The position numbers and the translations under genes were made by a program. A DNA stretch of 64,000 nucleotides from Mycolicibacterium sp. MU0050. GTDB taxonomy: Bacteria > Actinomycetota > Actinomycetes > Mycobacteriales > Mycobacteriaceae. Under the pieces are notes generated by a model. The model had not been told where the DNA came from and made no database searches. It was given only the letters and a program-made list of their open reading frames with translations. The stretch covers positions 2,232,001-2,296,000 of the forward strand of contig NZ_OY726395.1 in NCBI RefSeq assembly GCF_963378085.1, read 5' to 3'. Shown piece by piece: positions 55,117-64,000 of the stretch. Every line of letters begins with the position of its first letter. The stretch's first letter is position 1.

Positions 55117-57354
55117 ATGAGCGCCGAGCAGCCGACCATCATCTACACGCTGACCGACGAGGCGCCGTTACTTGCGACCTACGCCTTTCTGCCGGTCGTC
55201 CAGACCTTCGCCGGCGCCGCCGGCATCGACGTGAAGACCAGCGACATCTCCGTCGCGGCGCGGATCCTCGCCGAGTTCAGCGATCGCCTGACCGACGAGC
55301 AGAAGGTGCCCGACAACCTCGCGGAGCTCGGTGCACTCACCCAGGACCCGTCGGCGAACATCATCAAGCTGCCGAACATCAGCGCCTCGGTGCCCCAGCT
55401 GCTCGCCGCCATCAAGGAGCTCAAGGCCAAGGGCTACGACCTGCCGGACTACCCGGGCGATCCGAAGAACGACGAGGAACGCAAGGTCAAGGAGCGCTAC
55501 GCCAAGATCCTCGGCAGCGCGGTGAACCCGGTGTTGCGCGAAGGCAACTCGGACCGGCGCGCCCCCAAGGCGGTCAAGGAGTACGCCAAGAAGCACCCGC
55601 ACAGCATGGGTGAGTGGTCGCAGGCCTCCCGCACCCACGTCGCGACCATGAAGGAAGGCGACTTCTACCACGGCGAGAAGTCGATGACGCTGGACAAGGC
55701 GCGCACCGTCAAGATGGTCCTGGAGACCACCGGCGGCGAGACCATCGTGCTCAAGCCCGAGGTCAAGCTCGACGACGGCGACGTCATCGACAGCATGTTC
55801 ATGAGCAAGAAAGCGCTGTACAAGTTCTACGAAGAGCAGATCGAGGACGCCTACAAGACCGGCGTGATGTTCTCGCTGCACGTCAAGGCCACCATGATGA
55901 AGGTGTCGCACCCCATCGTCTTCGGCCACGCGATCAAGGTCTTCTACAAGGACGCCTTCGCCAAGCACGAGAAGCTGTTCGACGAGCTGGGCGTCAACGT
56001 CAACAACGGCATGTCCGACCTCTACGAGAAGATCTCGACGCTGCCGGCCTCGCAGCGCGAGGAGATCATCCAGGATCTGCACCGCTGCCACGAGCACCGT
56101 CCCGAGCTGGCCATGGTCGACTCGGTCAAGGGCATCTCCAACTTCCATTCGCCGTCCGACGTCATCGTCGACGCTTCGATGCCGGCGATGATCCGGCTCG
56201 GCGGCAAGATGTACGGCGCCGACGGTCGCACCAAGGACACCAAGGCCGTCAACCCGGAGTCCACCTTCTCGCGGATCTACCAGGAGATGATCAACTTCTG
56301 CAAGACCCACGGGCAGTTCGACCCGACCACCATGGGCACCGTGCCCAACGTGGGTCTGATGGCGCAGAAGGCCGAGGAATACGGCAGCCACGACAAGACG
56401 TTCGAGGTACCCGCGGACGGCGTCGCCAACATCGTCGACGTAGAGACCGGCGAGGTGCTGCTCAGCCAGAACGTCGAAGAGGGCGACATCTGGCGGATGC
56501 CGGTGGTCAAGGACGCCCCGATCCGGGACTGGGTGAAGCTGGCCGTGACCCGCGCCCGCGCCTCCGGCATGCCGGTGGTGTTCTGGCTGGACACCGAGCG
56601 CCCGCACGAGGTGGAGCTGCGCAAGAAGGTCAAGGCCTACCTGAAGGACCACGACACCGAGGGCCTGACCATCCAGATCATGCCGCAGGTCTGGGCGATG
56701 CGGTACACCATCGAGCGGGCCGTGCGCGGCCAGGACACCATTGCCGCGACCGGCAACATCCTGCGCGACTACCTCACCGACCTGTTCCCTATCCTGGAGC
56801 TGGGAACCAGCGCCAAGATGCTCTCGATCGTGCCGTTGATGGCCGGCGGCGGCCTCTACGAGACCGGTGCCGGCGGCTCGGCGCCCAAGCACGTGCACCA
56901 GCTGGTGGAGGAGAACCACCTGCGCTGGGATTCGCTCGGAGAGTTCCTTGCCCTCGGCGCCAGCCTGGAGGACATGGGCGCCAAGACCGACAACGCCAAG
57001 GCCAAGCTGCTGGGGCAGGCGCTGGATACCGCGACCGGAAAGTTGTTGGACGAGAACAAGAGTCCGTCGCGTAAGGCCGGCGAGCTGGACAACCGGGGCA
57101 GCCAGTTCTACCTCGCGATGTACTGGGCGCAGGCCTTGGCCGAGCAGACCGAGGACACCGAACTCGCCGAGCAGTTCGCGCCGCTGGCCAAGTCGCTGGC
57201 CGAGAACGAGGACACCATCGTCGCCGAGCTCAACGAGGTCCAGGGCAAGGCCGCCGACATCGGGGGCTACTACTACCCGGACCCGGAGAAGCTGACCGCG
57301 GTGATGCGGCCCAGCAAGACCTTCAACACCGTGCTGGACGCAGCCCGAGCGTAG
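55117..57354 (+). CDS. icd2: Monomeric NADP-dependent isocitrate dehydrogenase
   Basis: 745 aa, exactly the size of the monomeric (type II) enzyme. It oxidises isocitrate to 2-oxoglutarate with NADP+. Family blocks present: [20 protein letters not shown] at the N-terminus, [20 protein letters not shown] in the substrate-binding region, [13 protein letters not shown], and [20 protein letters not shown] near the C-terminus. ATG 55117 follows CGGGAG; an out-of-frame ATG at 55113 is ignored. A GGTAGCCGT direct repeat lies upstream. A bidirectional hairpin follows 40 nt after the stop. Confidence 0.96.
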   Translation: MSAEQPTIIYTLTDEAPLLATYAFLPVVQTFAGAAGIDVKTSDISVAARILAEFSDRLTDEQKVPDNLAELGALTQDPSANIIKLPNISASVPQLLAAIKELKAKGYDLPDYPGDPKNDEERKVKERYAKILGSAVNPVLREGNSDRRAPKAVKEYAKKHPHSMGEWSQASRTHVATMKEGDFYHGEKSMTLDKARTVKMVLETTGGETIVLKPEVKLDDGDVIDSMFMSKKALYKFYEEQIEDAYKTGVMFSLHVKATMMKVSHPIVFGHAIKVFYKDAFAKHEKLFDELGVNVNNGMSDLYEKISTLPASQREEIIQDLHRCHEHRPELAMVDSVKGISNFHSPSDVIVDASMPAMIRLGGKMYGADGRTKDTKAVNPESTFSRIYQEMINFCKTHGQFDPTTMGTVPNVGLMAQKAEEYGSHDKTFEVPADGVANIVDVETGEVLLSQNVEEGDIWRMPVVKDAPIRDWVKLAVTRARASGMPVVFWLDTERPHEVELRKKVKAYLKDHDTEGLTIQIMPQVWAMRYTIERAVRGQDTIAATGNILRDYLTDLFPILELGTSAKMLSIVPLMAGGGLYETGAGGSAPKHVHQLVEENHLRWDSLGEFLALGASLEDMGAKTDNAKAKLLGQALDTATGKLLDENKSPSRKAGELDNRGSQFYLAMYWAQALAEQTEDTELAEQFAPLAKSLAENEDTIVAELNEVQGKAADIGGYYYPDPEKLTAVMRPSKTFNTVLDAARA

Positions 57355-57394
57355 CGAGGGCGGAGGGAAGCGCGAGTCAGCCCCGTGTTGGGCA

Positions 57395-57418
57395 ACGCCG
57401 CGGTCTGACCCGCGGCGT
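57395..57418. terminator. Bidirectional hairpin terminator
   Basis: Perfect 9-bp stem ACGCCGCGG / CCGCGGCGT (57395-57403 and 57410-57418) with a 6-nt loop, located between two convergent genes and touching the stop of the minus-strand gene. No T-tract on either side. Confidence 0.6.
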
Positions 57419-57915
57419 CACAGGGGCGCGGGTACCGCGGTCAGCGGAATGACCACGGTGCCCGCGCAGGCCCCGTCGTCGATGGTGGTGTCGAAGGAAC
57501 CCTTGAGCGAGCCGTCGGGTTGCGGCGTGTAGGTGGTCACCGACTTCGCCGGGTCGAAGGTGATGGTGCCGTCGGGCAGCGTGCAGTCCCAGTTCCAGTT
57601 GTTGCTCCGCGTCCACACCGATCCGGTCCAGTCGAACCGCATCGCCTTGGGGACGTTGTCCTTGGGCGTGGGTCCGTCGGTGACCGTCGCCACGCAGGTG
57701 CCCGAGGAGCAGTCCGTCTCGAAGACATAACCCGCGGTGTACGGCGTCTCCTGCTGGGTCGCGGCCACGCTGGTGCCCGACTTCTGGTCGGTGTGGAAGG
57801 TGAGCTCGTAACGACCGCCCCAGAACGCCTCGTCGGCGTGGGCGACCGGTGCGGCGAGCAACGGTGCCATCCCCAGCGCGGTCGCCGCGATGAGGACGTG
57901 GTGCTTCGATGGCAT
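57418..57915 (-). CDS. Secreted protein of unknown function
   Basis: 165 aa. Signal peptide: MPSKHH, hydrophobic core VLIAATALGMAPLLAAPV, cleavage AHADEA about residue 28. The mature protein is beta-rich with four Cys (DCSSGTC, WDCTLP, GACAG), probably two disulfides. The pattern (WGGRYELTFHTDQKSGTSVA, QPDGSLKGSFDT) occurs in mycobacterial exported proteins of unknown role. ATG 57915 has GGGAG upstream. Divergent from the next secreted protein gene. Confidence 0.75.
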   Translation of the reverse strand: MPSKHHVLIAATALGMAPLLAAPVAHADEAFWGGRYELTFHTDQKSGTSVAATQQETPYTAGYVFETDCSSGTCVATVTDGPTPKDNVPKAMRFDWTGSVWTRSNNWNWDCTLPDGTITFDPAKSVTTYTPQPDGSLKGSFDTTIDDGACAGTVVIPLTAVPAPL

Positions 57916-58045
57916 TCGGCATACTCCCGGTCGGCGGCTCAGACGCCTCCACTGTGGCAGACGTGACGCATGTTGTGCAGGCCAAGGGCCGATCCGGCCG
58001 CCGAAACGCCGGTCGCGCGCGGTCGCCGCGAATTACCATGACGCC

Positions 58046-58453
58046 ATGATTCGGCTGGGTGCGGCCCTGTGGACGGCGATCGTGCTGGCACTGACGGGGC
58101 TGGCGGCTGCCGCCGTCGCGCAGGCCGGACCGCCGCCGCCGTGCAGCTTCCGGTTGTCGGCTCCCCAGGTGGTCCACGTCTCGGGGATCGACATGGTGAC
58201 CGCCACCATCGAGGTCGACGAGTGCGGTTGGCCCGCCGAACCGTACTCCAGCGTGGTCTGCCTGCAGGTGGACGGCGACGCCACGACCACCAGCTGCATG
58301 CAGGCCCAGGGACCGGGCCGGGCGCAGGTGTACTCCGGGCCGCACCGGCCCGGCACCACCTATGCCGCCACCGGTCGCGGCTGCAGCCGGTGGGCGGGCA
58401 ATCCGCCGGCGCCGGACTGCCAGCGGCTGGGCCCCACCACCGCGACGCTGTAG
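58046..58453 (+). CDS. Small exported protein with six cysteines
   Basis: 135 aa. N-terminal signal peptide (LGAALWTAIVLALTGLAAAA) with likely cleavage after AQAG near residue 28. Six Cys are spread over the mature part (PCSF, ECGW, VCLQ, SCMQ, GCSR, DCQR), probably three disulfides. No enzymatic motif. ATG 58046 is the only start that gives a proper signal peptide. A hairpin follows 9 nt after its stop, so it is probably monocistronic. Confidence 0.7.
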   Translation: MIRLGAALWTAIVLALTGLAAAAVAQAGPPPPCSFRLSAPQVVHVSGIDMVTATIEVDECGWPAEPYSSVVCLQVDGDATTTSCMQAQGPGRAQVYSGPHRPGTTYAATGRGCSRWAGNPPAPDCQRLGPTTATL

Positions 58454-58461
58454 CGCCACGC

Positions 58462-58477
58462 CGGGGAGTGTTCCCCG
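58462..58477 (+). terminator. Short hairpin terminator
   Basis: CGGGGA-GTGT-TCCCCG, 6-bp perfect stem with a 4-nt loop, 9 nt after the six-cysteine gene and before the tex promoter. No T-tract. Confidence 0.5.
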
Positions 58478-58497
58478 ACGCTGTCCGACGCGTTCGG

Positions 58498-58503
58498 TAG
58501 GGT
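58498..58503 (+). promoter_or_regulatory. -10 box for tex (leaderless)
   Basis: TAGGGT ends 7 nt before GTG 58511, the same geometry as for the first TSUP permease (TAGGGT, 7 nt, GTG). Confidence 0.5.
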
Positions 58504-58510
58504 CCTGCGG

Positions 58511-60859
58511 GTGAATTCGAGCCTTGCCGTGAAGTCCGTAAACGCCCGTCTCGCTGCGGAACTGGCCATCGGGGAAGCCCAGGTGGCGGCCGCGGTCCGC
58601 CTGCTCGACGAGGGCTCCACGGTGCCCTTCATCGCCCGGTACCGCAAGGAGGTGACCGGCAGCCTCGACGACGGCCAGCTGCGCACCCTGGAGGAACGGC
58701 TGCGCTACCTGCGTGAACTCGACGAGCGCCGGGCGGCGGTGCTGGCGTCCATCGAGGAACAGGGCAAGCTCACCGACGAACTGCGGACGGCGCTGCTCAC
58801 CGCCGACACCAAGGCCCGGGTGGAGGACATCTACCTGCCCTACAAGCCGAAGCGCCGGACCAAGGCGCAGATCGCCCGGGAAGCCGGGCTGGAGCCGCTG
58901 GCCGACCGCCTGCTGGCCGACCCGTCGCTGGTGCCCGAGGCCGAGGCCGCCGGCTTCGTCAACGACCAGGTGGCCGACGCGGCGGCGGCGCTCGACGGCG
59001 CCCGCCACATCCTGGTGGAGCGCGCCGCCGAGGACGCCGAGCTGGTGGGCCAGGTCCGGGAGAAGTTCTGGACCGAGGGCTCCCTGCGGACCGCACCCGC
59101 CTCCGACGAGATCGCGAAAACGCCGGAAGCGCAGAAATTCCGGGATTACTTCGAGTTCAGCGAGGCCCTGGAAACCTGCCCCTCGCACCGGGTACTGGCG
59201 GTGATGCGCGGGGAGAAGGAAAAGGTGCTGTCGCTGAACCTGGACGGCGGCGCCGACGAGGGCTACCTGGCCATGGTCGCCCGCACCCTGGACATCGACA
59301 TGACCGCGGGGGCCCCGGCGACGCCGTGGCTGGCGGCCACCGTGTCCTTCGCGTGGCGGACCCGGCTGATGTTCTCCGCGGCGGTCGACGCCCGGGTGCG
59401 GCTGCGGCAGCGCGCCGAGGAAGAGGCCGTCGCGGTGTTCGCCAAGAACCTCAAGGACCTACTGCTCGCGGCGCCGGCGGGCACCCGCACCACCCTGGGC
59501 CTGGACCCGGGCTTCCGCACCGGGGTGAAGGTGGCCGTGGTCGACGGCACCGGCAAGGTGCTCGACACCTGCGCCATCTTCCCGCATCAGCCGCAGAAGC
59601 AATGGGACGTCGCCAAGGCCACCCTGGCGGCGCTCGTCGCGCGGCACGGCGTCGAGTTGATCGCCATCGGCAACGGCACCGCCTCCCGTGAGACCGACGC
59701 CCTGGCCTCGGAACTGATCGCCGACATTCGCGCCGCCGGCGCCAAGGCGCCCACCAAGGCGATGGTCAGTGAGGCCGGCGCGTCGGTGTATTCGGCCTCG
59801 GCCTACGCCGCCCACGAGTTGCCCGACCTGGATGTGACCCTGCGCGGGGCGGTGTCCATCGCCCGCCGGCTGCAGGATCCGCTGGCCGAGCTGGTGAAGA
59901 TCGAACCGAAGTCGATCGGGGTGGGTCAGTATCAGCACGACGTGACCCCGGGCATCCTGGCCCGCAGCCTCGGCGCCGTCGTCGAGGACGCCGTGAACGC
60001 GGTGGGCGTGGACCTCAACACCGCCTCGGTGCCGCTGCTGGCCCGGGTGTCCGGCATTTCCGAATCCCTGGCCGAGTCCATCGTGGCGCACCGCGACAAC
60101 ACCGGACCGTTCCGTAGCCGCCGCGCGTTGCTCGACGTTGCACGGTTGGGGCCCAAGGCTTTCGAGCAGTGCGCGGGCTTCCTGCGGATCCGCGGCGGCG
60201 ACGACCCGCTGGATTCCTCCGGCGTGCATCCGGAGGCCTACCCGGTGGTACGGCGCATCCTGGACCGGTCCGGGGTGTCGCTGGCCGAGATCATCGGCGA
60301 CGAGAAGACGCTGCGCTCGCTGCGGCCGGCCGACTTCGCCGACGAGCAGTTCGGCATCCCCACGGTGACCGACATCCTGGCCGAACTGGAGAAGCCGGGC
60401 CGCGATCCGCGGCCGGCGTTCACCACGGCCACGTTCGCCGCCGGCGTGGAGAAGGTCGCCGACCTCAAGGTGGGCATGGTGCTCGAGGGGGTCGTCACCA
60501 ACGTGGCGGCCTTCGGCGCCTTCGTCGACGTCGGGGTGCACCAGGACGGTCTGGTGCACGTCTCGGCGATGGCCGACCGGTTCGTCTCCGATCCGCACGA
60601 GGTGGTGCGTTCCGGTCAGGTGGTGCGGGTCAAGGTGGTCGACGTCGACATCGAGCGGCAGCGTATCGGGTTGAGTCTGCGGCTCAACGACACCCCGCAG
60701 GCCGACCGCGGCAAACGCCCCGCCGGCCAGCGCGGCGGCGGGCAGAAGAGCCGCGGCGAGCAGCGCAACCCGAACCGCGCCAAGAACTCCCGGCGGGAGG
60801 CCGCGGCGCCCGCGGGCTCGATGGCCGATGCGCTGCGCGCCGCCGGCTTCGGCAAGTAG
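58511..60859 (+). CDS. tex: Tex family RNA-binding transcription accessory protein
   Basis: 782 aa. Tex N-terminal helical domain (GSTVPFIARYRKEVTGSLDD), YqgF-like RNase H fold around residues 330-470 (TLGLDPGFRTGVKVAVVD), helix-hairpin-helix region (LARVSGISESLAESIVAH) and a C-terminal S1 RNA-binding domain from about residue 652 (GMVLEGVVTNVAAFGAFVDV), followed by a basic Gly/Arg tail. Tex proteins bind RNA and polymerase-associated nucleic acids; the exact role is unsettled. GTG 58511 is supported by the -10 position. It is convergent with aceA, 9 nt apart. Confidence 0.94.
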   Translation: MNSSLAVKSVNARLAAELAIGEAQVAAAVRLLDEGSTVPFIARYRKEVTGSLDDGQLRTLEERLRYLRELDERRAAVLASIEEQGKLTDELRTALLTADTKARVEDIYLPYKPKRRTKAQIAREAGLEPLADRLLADPSLVPEAEAAGFVNDQVADAAAALDGARHILVERAAEDAELVGQVREKFWTEGSLRTAPASDEIAKTPEAQKFRDYFEFSEALETCPSHRVLAVMRGEKEKVLSLNLDGGADEGYLAMVARTLDIDMTAGAPATPWLAATVSFAWRTRLMFSAAVDARVRLRQRAEEEAVAVFAKNLKDLLLAAPAGTRTTLGLDPGFRTGVKVAVVDGTGKVLDTCAIFPHQPQKQWDVAKATLAALVARHGVELIAIGNGTASRETDALASELIADIRAAGAKAPTKAMVSEAGASVYSASAYAAHELPDLDVTLRGAVSIARRLQDPLAELVKIEPKSIGVGQYQHDVTPGILARSLGAVVEDAVNAVGVDLNTASVPLLARVSGISESLAESIVAHRDNTGPFRSRRALLDVARLGPKAFEQCAGFLRIRGGDDPLDSSGVHPEAYPVVRRILDRSGVSLAEIIGDEKTLRSLRPADFADEQFGIPTVTDILAELEKPGRDPRPAFTTATFAAGVEKVADLKVGMVLEGVVTNVAAFGAFVDVGVHQDGLVHVSAMADRFVSDPHEVVRSGQVVRVKVVDVDIERQRIGLSLRLNDTPQADRGKRPAGQRGGGQKSRGEQRNPNRAKNSRREAAAPAGSMADALRAAGFGK

Positions 60860-60868
60860 CCGCCGGGA

Positions 60869-63151
60869 TCAGTCCTCCTTGCGGATGAGCCGTCCCAGCG
60901 CGGCGCCGTCGGCGGCGAGCAGTTCGTCGATGCGGGGCTGATTCACGTCGGCGACGATGATCTCGCCGACCTCCTGGTAGACGTTGGTGAAGATGCCGTG
61001 CGACTTCATCTTCTCGGTCTGGTAGATGTTGTCCTCGGTGGGCGTGACGTAGTAGACGATCTCGGCCTTGAACCGGTGGATCAGCCACACGTGGATCAGG
61101 TCCATCAGGCGCTTCTGTCGCAACTGCTCGGCAAAGGTGTTCTGGTCGCGCACCGTGAGGATGCTGCGGCCGTGCCGGTCCTTGATCGGGTCCACCACGA
61201 CGTTGGCCAGCGGTTCGGCCGCGCTGCCGTAGATGCCGAGTTCGAGGATGTCCGAGCCGGCCCGGCGCGGTCGTAATTCGACGCGCAGCTGCTCGCCGAG
61301 CTGGTAATGCTCGCCCCACACGCCCAGCCAGTCCTCGAGAAGCTTCTTGGGTACCTCGGTCTGCACCAGATGCTGGTGCTGGGTGGAGCCCTTGCCCATC
61401 GCCTTGGTGGTGGCGGTGCGGCCGGAGGAGGCCGCCAGCGCGGCGTCGCTTCGGGGCCCGCCGACCAGGGTTTGCGGTGTGCGATAAGGGGATTCGACCA
61501 GTCGCATCTTGCGCTGCAGGCGCGCCAGCGCCAGCATGCCCTCCTGGCGCAGTGACGTCGCGAACTCCTCGCAGGCCACGCCGTCGACCTGGTGGCCGCC
61601 GTAGGTGATGAAGTTGAAGACGAAGCCCATCTTGCCGAGTTCCTCGGGGAAGGCCCGCATCTCGTCGTCGGTCATGCCGGTGGTGTCCCAGTTGAACGAG
61701 GGGGACAGGTTGTAGGCCAGCATCTGGTCCGGGTAGACGGCGTGGATGGCCTCGGCGAACTGACGCGCGTCGGCGAGGTCGGCGGTCTTGGTCTCCATCC
61801 ACAGGATGTCGGCGAACGGCGCGGCGGCCAACGATTTGGCGATCGCGTACGGAATGCCGCCGCGCACCTGGTAATACCCCTCGGGGGTCTTGGCCAGCTC
61901 GCAGTCCCAGGCGACATCGGCCCCCAGCTCCCTGGCCTTCTCGCGGGCCGAGTACAGCGACGCGTTGGCCGCGAACTCCCGCCACTGCGCCGCTGACATG
62001 GCCGCCGATTCGCCCTCCCGCTCGCGGTATTCGAGCAGCTCGCCGACGGCGCCGCCGTAGGTGTCCAGGCCGGCGTCCTCCTGCCAGGCCTCCACGAAGG
62101 TCGATTCGACCTTGTCGAAGGTCGCGTCGATCAGCGTCTCGCTGCCGTCGAGCCACTCCGCGGCCGCGTCGGCGACCTGCGACAGCAGTCCGTGCTGTTC
62201 CAGCCACGCCTCCGCGGCCGCGTACTCGCCGTCGGGCAGGGCGTAGAGCAGGTGCCCGTTGAGTTCGGTCACACCGAGCTGATGGAACCGGCGCATCAGC
62301 GCCAGGAAACATGACTTGTAGGCGGGCACCTTGAGGTTGGTGGCGCCGAGCAGGAACGGCTGGTCACGCTCGTCGGCGCGACTGTCGATCAGGTTGGCGG
62401 CCTCGGCGTCGGTGCGGGCCACGATGATGCCGGGCACGCGCATGATATCGAGCTGGAAGCGCGCGGTGTTGAGCCGCTTGATCTGCTCATCGGACGGGAC
62501 CAGGACCTTGCCGCCCTGATGACCGCACTTCTTGGTGCCCGGGCGCTGGTCCTCGATGTGGTAACCCGGCACACCCGCCTCGACGAAACGCCGAATCAGG
62601 TTGCGCACGTGGGGATCACCGCCGTGACCGGTGTCAGCGTCGGCGATGATGAACGGCCGGTAGTCGTAGACCGGGGTGGCGGCGCGCTGTTCCTCCGACA
62701 TCCGGGAGCGCAGGTACTGCTGATTGCGGTCGGCGGTCAGCAGCGCCCGCACCAGGCCGGCCGCCTCCTCGGGCACCTGCGAGAGCGGATAGCTGGCCAG
62801 GTCCGGCCCCGGGTCTTCGCTGATCGAGCCCTTGGCTGAGGTCGCCCACCCGCCGAGGTAGATGCCCTCGATGCCCATCCGCTTCATCACCACCGCCTGC
62901 CCCGGCGAGTAGGGGCCGAACGTGGTGATGCTCTTCTTCTGCGCGAACAGTTCGCGCAGGTACGGGTAGAAGGCGGTGGCGGCCTCCCGGGCCGTCGGGT
63001 AGTCGGCCGGGATGGTGCCGCGCTGCTCGGCGACCTGACGCGCCGAATACAGCCGGATGACGCCCTCGAAACGGGGGCTATCGAAGTACGCCTGCGTCGC
63101 GGCGATGTCGTCCTCGAAGGATTGCTGGAAGTCTGCGTTCTGGGTGGACAT
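60869..63151 (-). CDS. aceA: Isocitrate lyase 2 (long form)
   Basis: 760 aa. Cleaves isocitrate to succinate and glyoxylate (glyoxylate shunt). The catalytic loop KKCGH is at residues 207-211 and the metal-binding ADADTGHGG at 170-178. The length, and the C-terminal 150 or so residues after [20 protein letters not shown], mark the long ICL2 form, whose extra domain is acetyl-CoA-responsive in M. tuberculosis (split there in some strains as aceAa/aceAb). ATG 63151 follows GAGGAGCAG. It lies 57 nt downstream of a PknH-sensor-like gene in the same direction. Confidence 0.95.
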   Translation of the reverse strand: MSTQNADFQQSFEDDIAATQAYFDSPRFEGVIRLYSARQVAEQRGTIPADYPTAREAATAFYPYLRELFAQKKSITTFGPYSPGQAVVMKRMGIEGIYLGGWATSAKGSISEDPGPDLASYPLSQVPEEAAGLVRALLTADRNQQYLRSRMSEEQRAATPVYDYRPFIIADADTGHGGDPHVRNLIRRFVEAGVPGYHIEDQRPGTKKCGHQGGKVLVPSDEQIKRLNTARFQLDIMRVPGIIVARTDAEAANLIDSRADERDQPFLLGATNLKVPAYKSCFLALMRRFHQLGVTELNGHLLYALPDGEYAAAEAWLEQHGLLSQVADAAAEWLDGSETLIDATFDKVESTFVEAWQEDAGLDTYGGAVGELLEYREREGESAAMSAAQWREFAANASLYSAREKARELGADVAWDCELAKTPEGYYQVRGGIPYAIAKSLAAAPFADILWMETKTADLADARQFAEAIHAVYPDQMLAYNLSPSFNWDTTGMTDDEMRAFPEELGKMGFVFNFITYGGHQVDGVACEEFATSLRQEGMLALARLQRKMRLVESPYRTPQTLVGGPRSDAALAASSGRTATTKAMGKGSTQHQHLVQTEVPKKLLEDWLGVWGEHYQLGEQLRVELRPRRAGSDILELGIYGSAAEPLANVVVDPIKDRHGRSILTVRDQNTFAEQLRQKRLMDLIHVWLIHRFKAEIVYYVTPTEDNIYQTEKMKSHGIFTNVYQEVGEIIVADVNQPRIDELLAADGAALGRLIRKED

Positions 63152-63208
63152 GCGCGCTGCTCCTCTGTGAGCTCGGGTTGCCCTCCATGCTGGCACGAAG
63201 TTGGCCGT

Positions 63209-64000
63209 TCACCCACCGTTCCGGGTGGAGATCTGCTCGGCGATCTGTCCGGCGAGGGTGTTGCCGCGGTCGCCGACCGGTCCGGTCACGCACGCGCTGA
63301 CGTCGACGACGACGTTGGTGACGGCCCGCAGCGCCCGCTGGCAGGTGATATCGCTGCCGATGCGGCTGTTGGTGACGGCCAGCACCTCGTCGCCGCGCTG
63401 CGCGGTACCGAGCCGCCAGTCGTCGCTGGGCTGGCCGGAGCCACCCGAGACCCTCGCGGTCTGGGCGCCGCACCGCTGCCACAGCCCGGACTGCCGGTCC
63501 ACGAACGTGCGTGCGAGCGCCGCCGATCCGAAGGCCACCACGCTCTGCAACACGCTGGCCTTGACCTCGGTGTCCACCGGGTTGACGACCTGCGTGAACG
63601 GTGCTGTGGCGCCGCTGTTTTCGTAGGTCGACCGCTGGGCCGGATACAACACGGCGACGCATTCCATGGAGCTGATGAGCCGGTCGTTGTAGTACCCACT
63701 GGACGAGCCGGTCGCATGCATGGGAATCCCCATCACCGCCGAAATCTCCTCCGCGGACAGCAGGGTGGTCGGCAGGTCGGCCTCGGCGACGGTCGGGGGC
63801 GCGGCGGCCGGCGCGCCGGTTGGACTGTTCGCGGGTGGCGGGGCCGGGGGCGCGTCGTCGCGCAGGACCACCGCCGCGGAGACGCCGGCGCCGACCAGGA
63901 GGACCGCGCCCGCGGCCGCAGCCAGCTTCACGCGGGTGCACCGCGGACGCGACGCGGGAGGTTGGGCCCACTGCGCGCCGGGCGGCGGGGTGGGCCAGCC
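63209..64000 (-). CDS. PknH-like extracellular sensor-domain protein (5' end outside window)
   Basis: At least 263 aa. The frame continues without stop to the right edge, where it encodes a Pro-rich cytosolic stretch (GWPTPPPGAQWAQPPASRPR), then a transmembrane helix (KLAAAAGAVLLVGAGVSAAV), a Pro/Ala linker and an extracytoplasmic domain with LLSAEEISAVMGIPMHATG and four Cys (ECVAV, RCGAQ, TCQRA, SACVTG). This is the PknH-like extracellular domain family. A short internal GTG start (63931) is possible but would remove the Pro-rich part. Role probably in envelope signalling. Confidence 0.8.
   Translation of the reverse strand, partial: GWPTPPPGAQWAQPPASRPRCTRVKLAAAAGAVLLVGAGVSAAVVLRDDAPPAPPPANSPTGAPAAAPPTVAEADLPTTLLSAEEISAVMGIPMHATGSSSGYYNDRLISSMECVAVLYPAQRSTYENSGATAPFTQVVNPVDTEVKASVLQSVVAFGSAALARTFVDRQSGLWQRCGAQTARVSGGSGQPSDDWRLGTAQRGDEVLAVTNSRIGSDITCQRALRAVTNVVVDVSACVTGPVGDRGNTLAGQIAEQISTRNGG

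Overview
The window is high-GC actinobacterial DNA that reads as a fast-growing Mycobacterium (Mycolicibacterium type). Three observations support this. The gene order argD-F-R-G-H, tlyA-nadK-recN, pyrG-xerD, parA-scpA-scpB-cmk-der follows the mycobacterial chromosome (Rv1655-Rv1713 in M. tuberculosis numbering, from memory). A complete rRNA operon lies directly downstream of tyrS, which is the position of the second operon (rrnB) of fast growers. The 16S gene has the short helix 18 of fast growers. Start codons are often GTG or TTG, and several genes look leaderless (a TANNNT -10 box ending 7-8 nt before ATG/GTG), as is common in this genus.

Layout. 1-4284: arginine biosynthesis with its repressor. 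4302-12764: a hydrolase, an ABC-F ATPase, a large hydrolase/adenylation fusion protein (Rv1683-like), a secreted protein, a Trm112-like protein, a 3-methyladenine DNA glycosylase and tyrS. 12800-18590: rRNA promoter, leader, 16S, 23S, 5S and terminator. 18903-26852: a TPR-like protein, glycerol-3-phosphate phosphatase, tlyA, nadK, recN, steA and steB/mctB. 26954-31038: pyrG, a Nudix hydrolase, xerD and an O-methyltransferase. 31475-33193: an acetolactate-synthase-like enzyme. 33277-38561: a very tight cluster for chromosome segregation, ribosome and CTP/dCMP functions (parA, scpA, scpB, rluB-like, cmk, der), mostly with 4-nt start/stop overlaps. 38637-40636: two TSUP-family permeases, the second behind a short ORF ending in Cys-Cys.

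Synteny stops at tRNA-Pro(GGG) at 40720-40796. Beyond it is an accessory stretch (about 40.8-46.6 kb): an orphan PD-(D/E)xK nuclease gene cut in two by an IS3-family element with a 4-bp target duplication (excision restores a 390-codon frame); a winged-helix/nucleotidyltransferase (MNT) gene overlapping a HEPN gene, preceded by two palindromes 20 bp apart; and a RibD_C/DHFR-like gene whose upstream region has been displaced by a second IS3-family element. Then come an alcohol dehydrogenase, a Cys-rich small protein, a short-chain dehydrogenase, a Tudor-like protein and a Pif1-like helicase fused to a degenerate exonuclease-like region and a BRCT domain. From 51.7 kb there are small conserved-looking proteins, monomeric NADP isocitrate dehydrogenase, two secreted proteins, tex, the long isocitrate lyase (ICL2) and the 5'-truncated end of a PknH-sensor-like lipoprotein or membrane protein.

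The most interesting local system is the autoregulated-looking HTH-MNT/HEPN pair at 43.56-44.66 kb next to the broken nuclease. The short ORFs in front of the second TSUP permease and of parA are the most interesting regulatory candidates. All family assignments come from reading motifs by eye; no database search was run.
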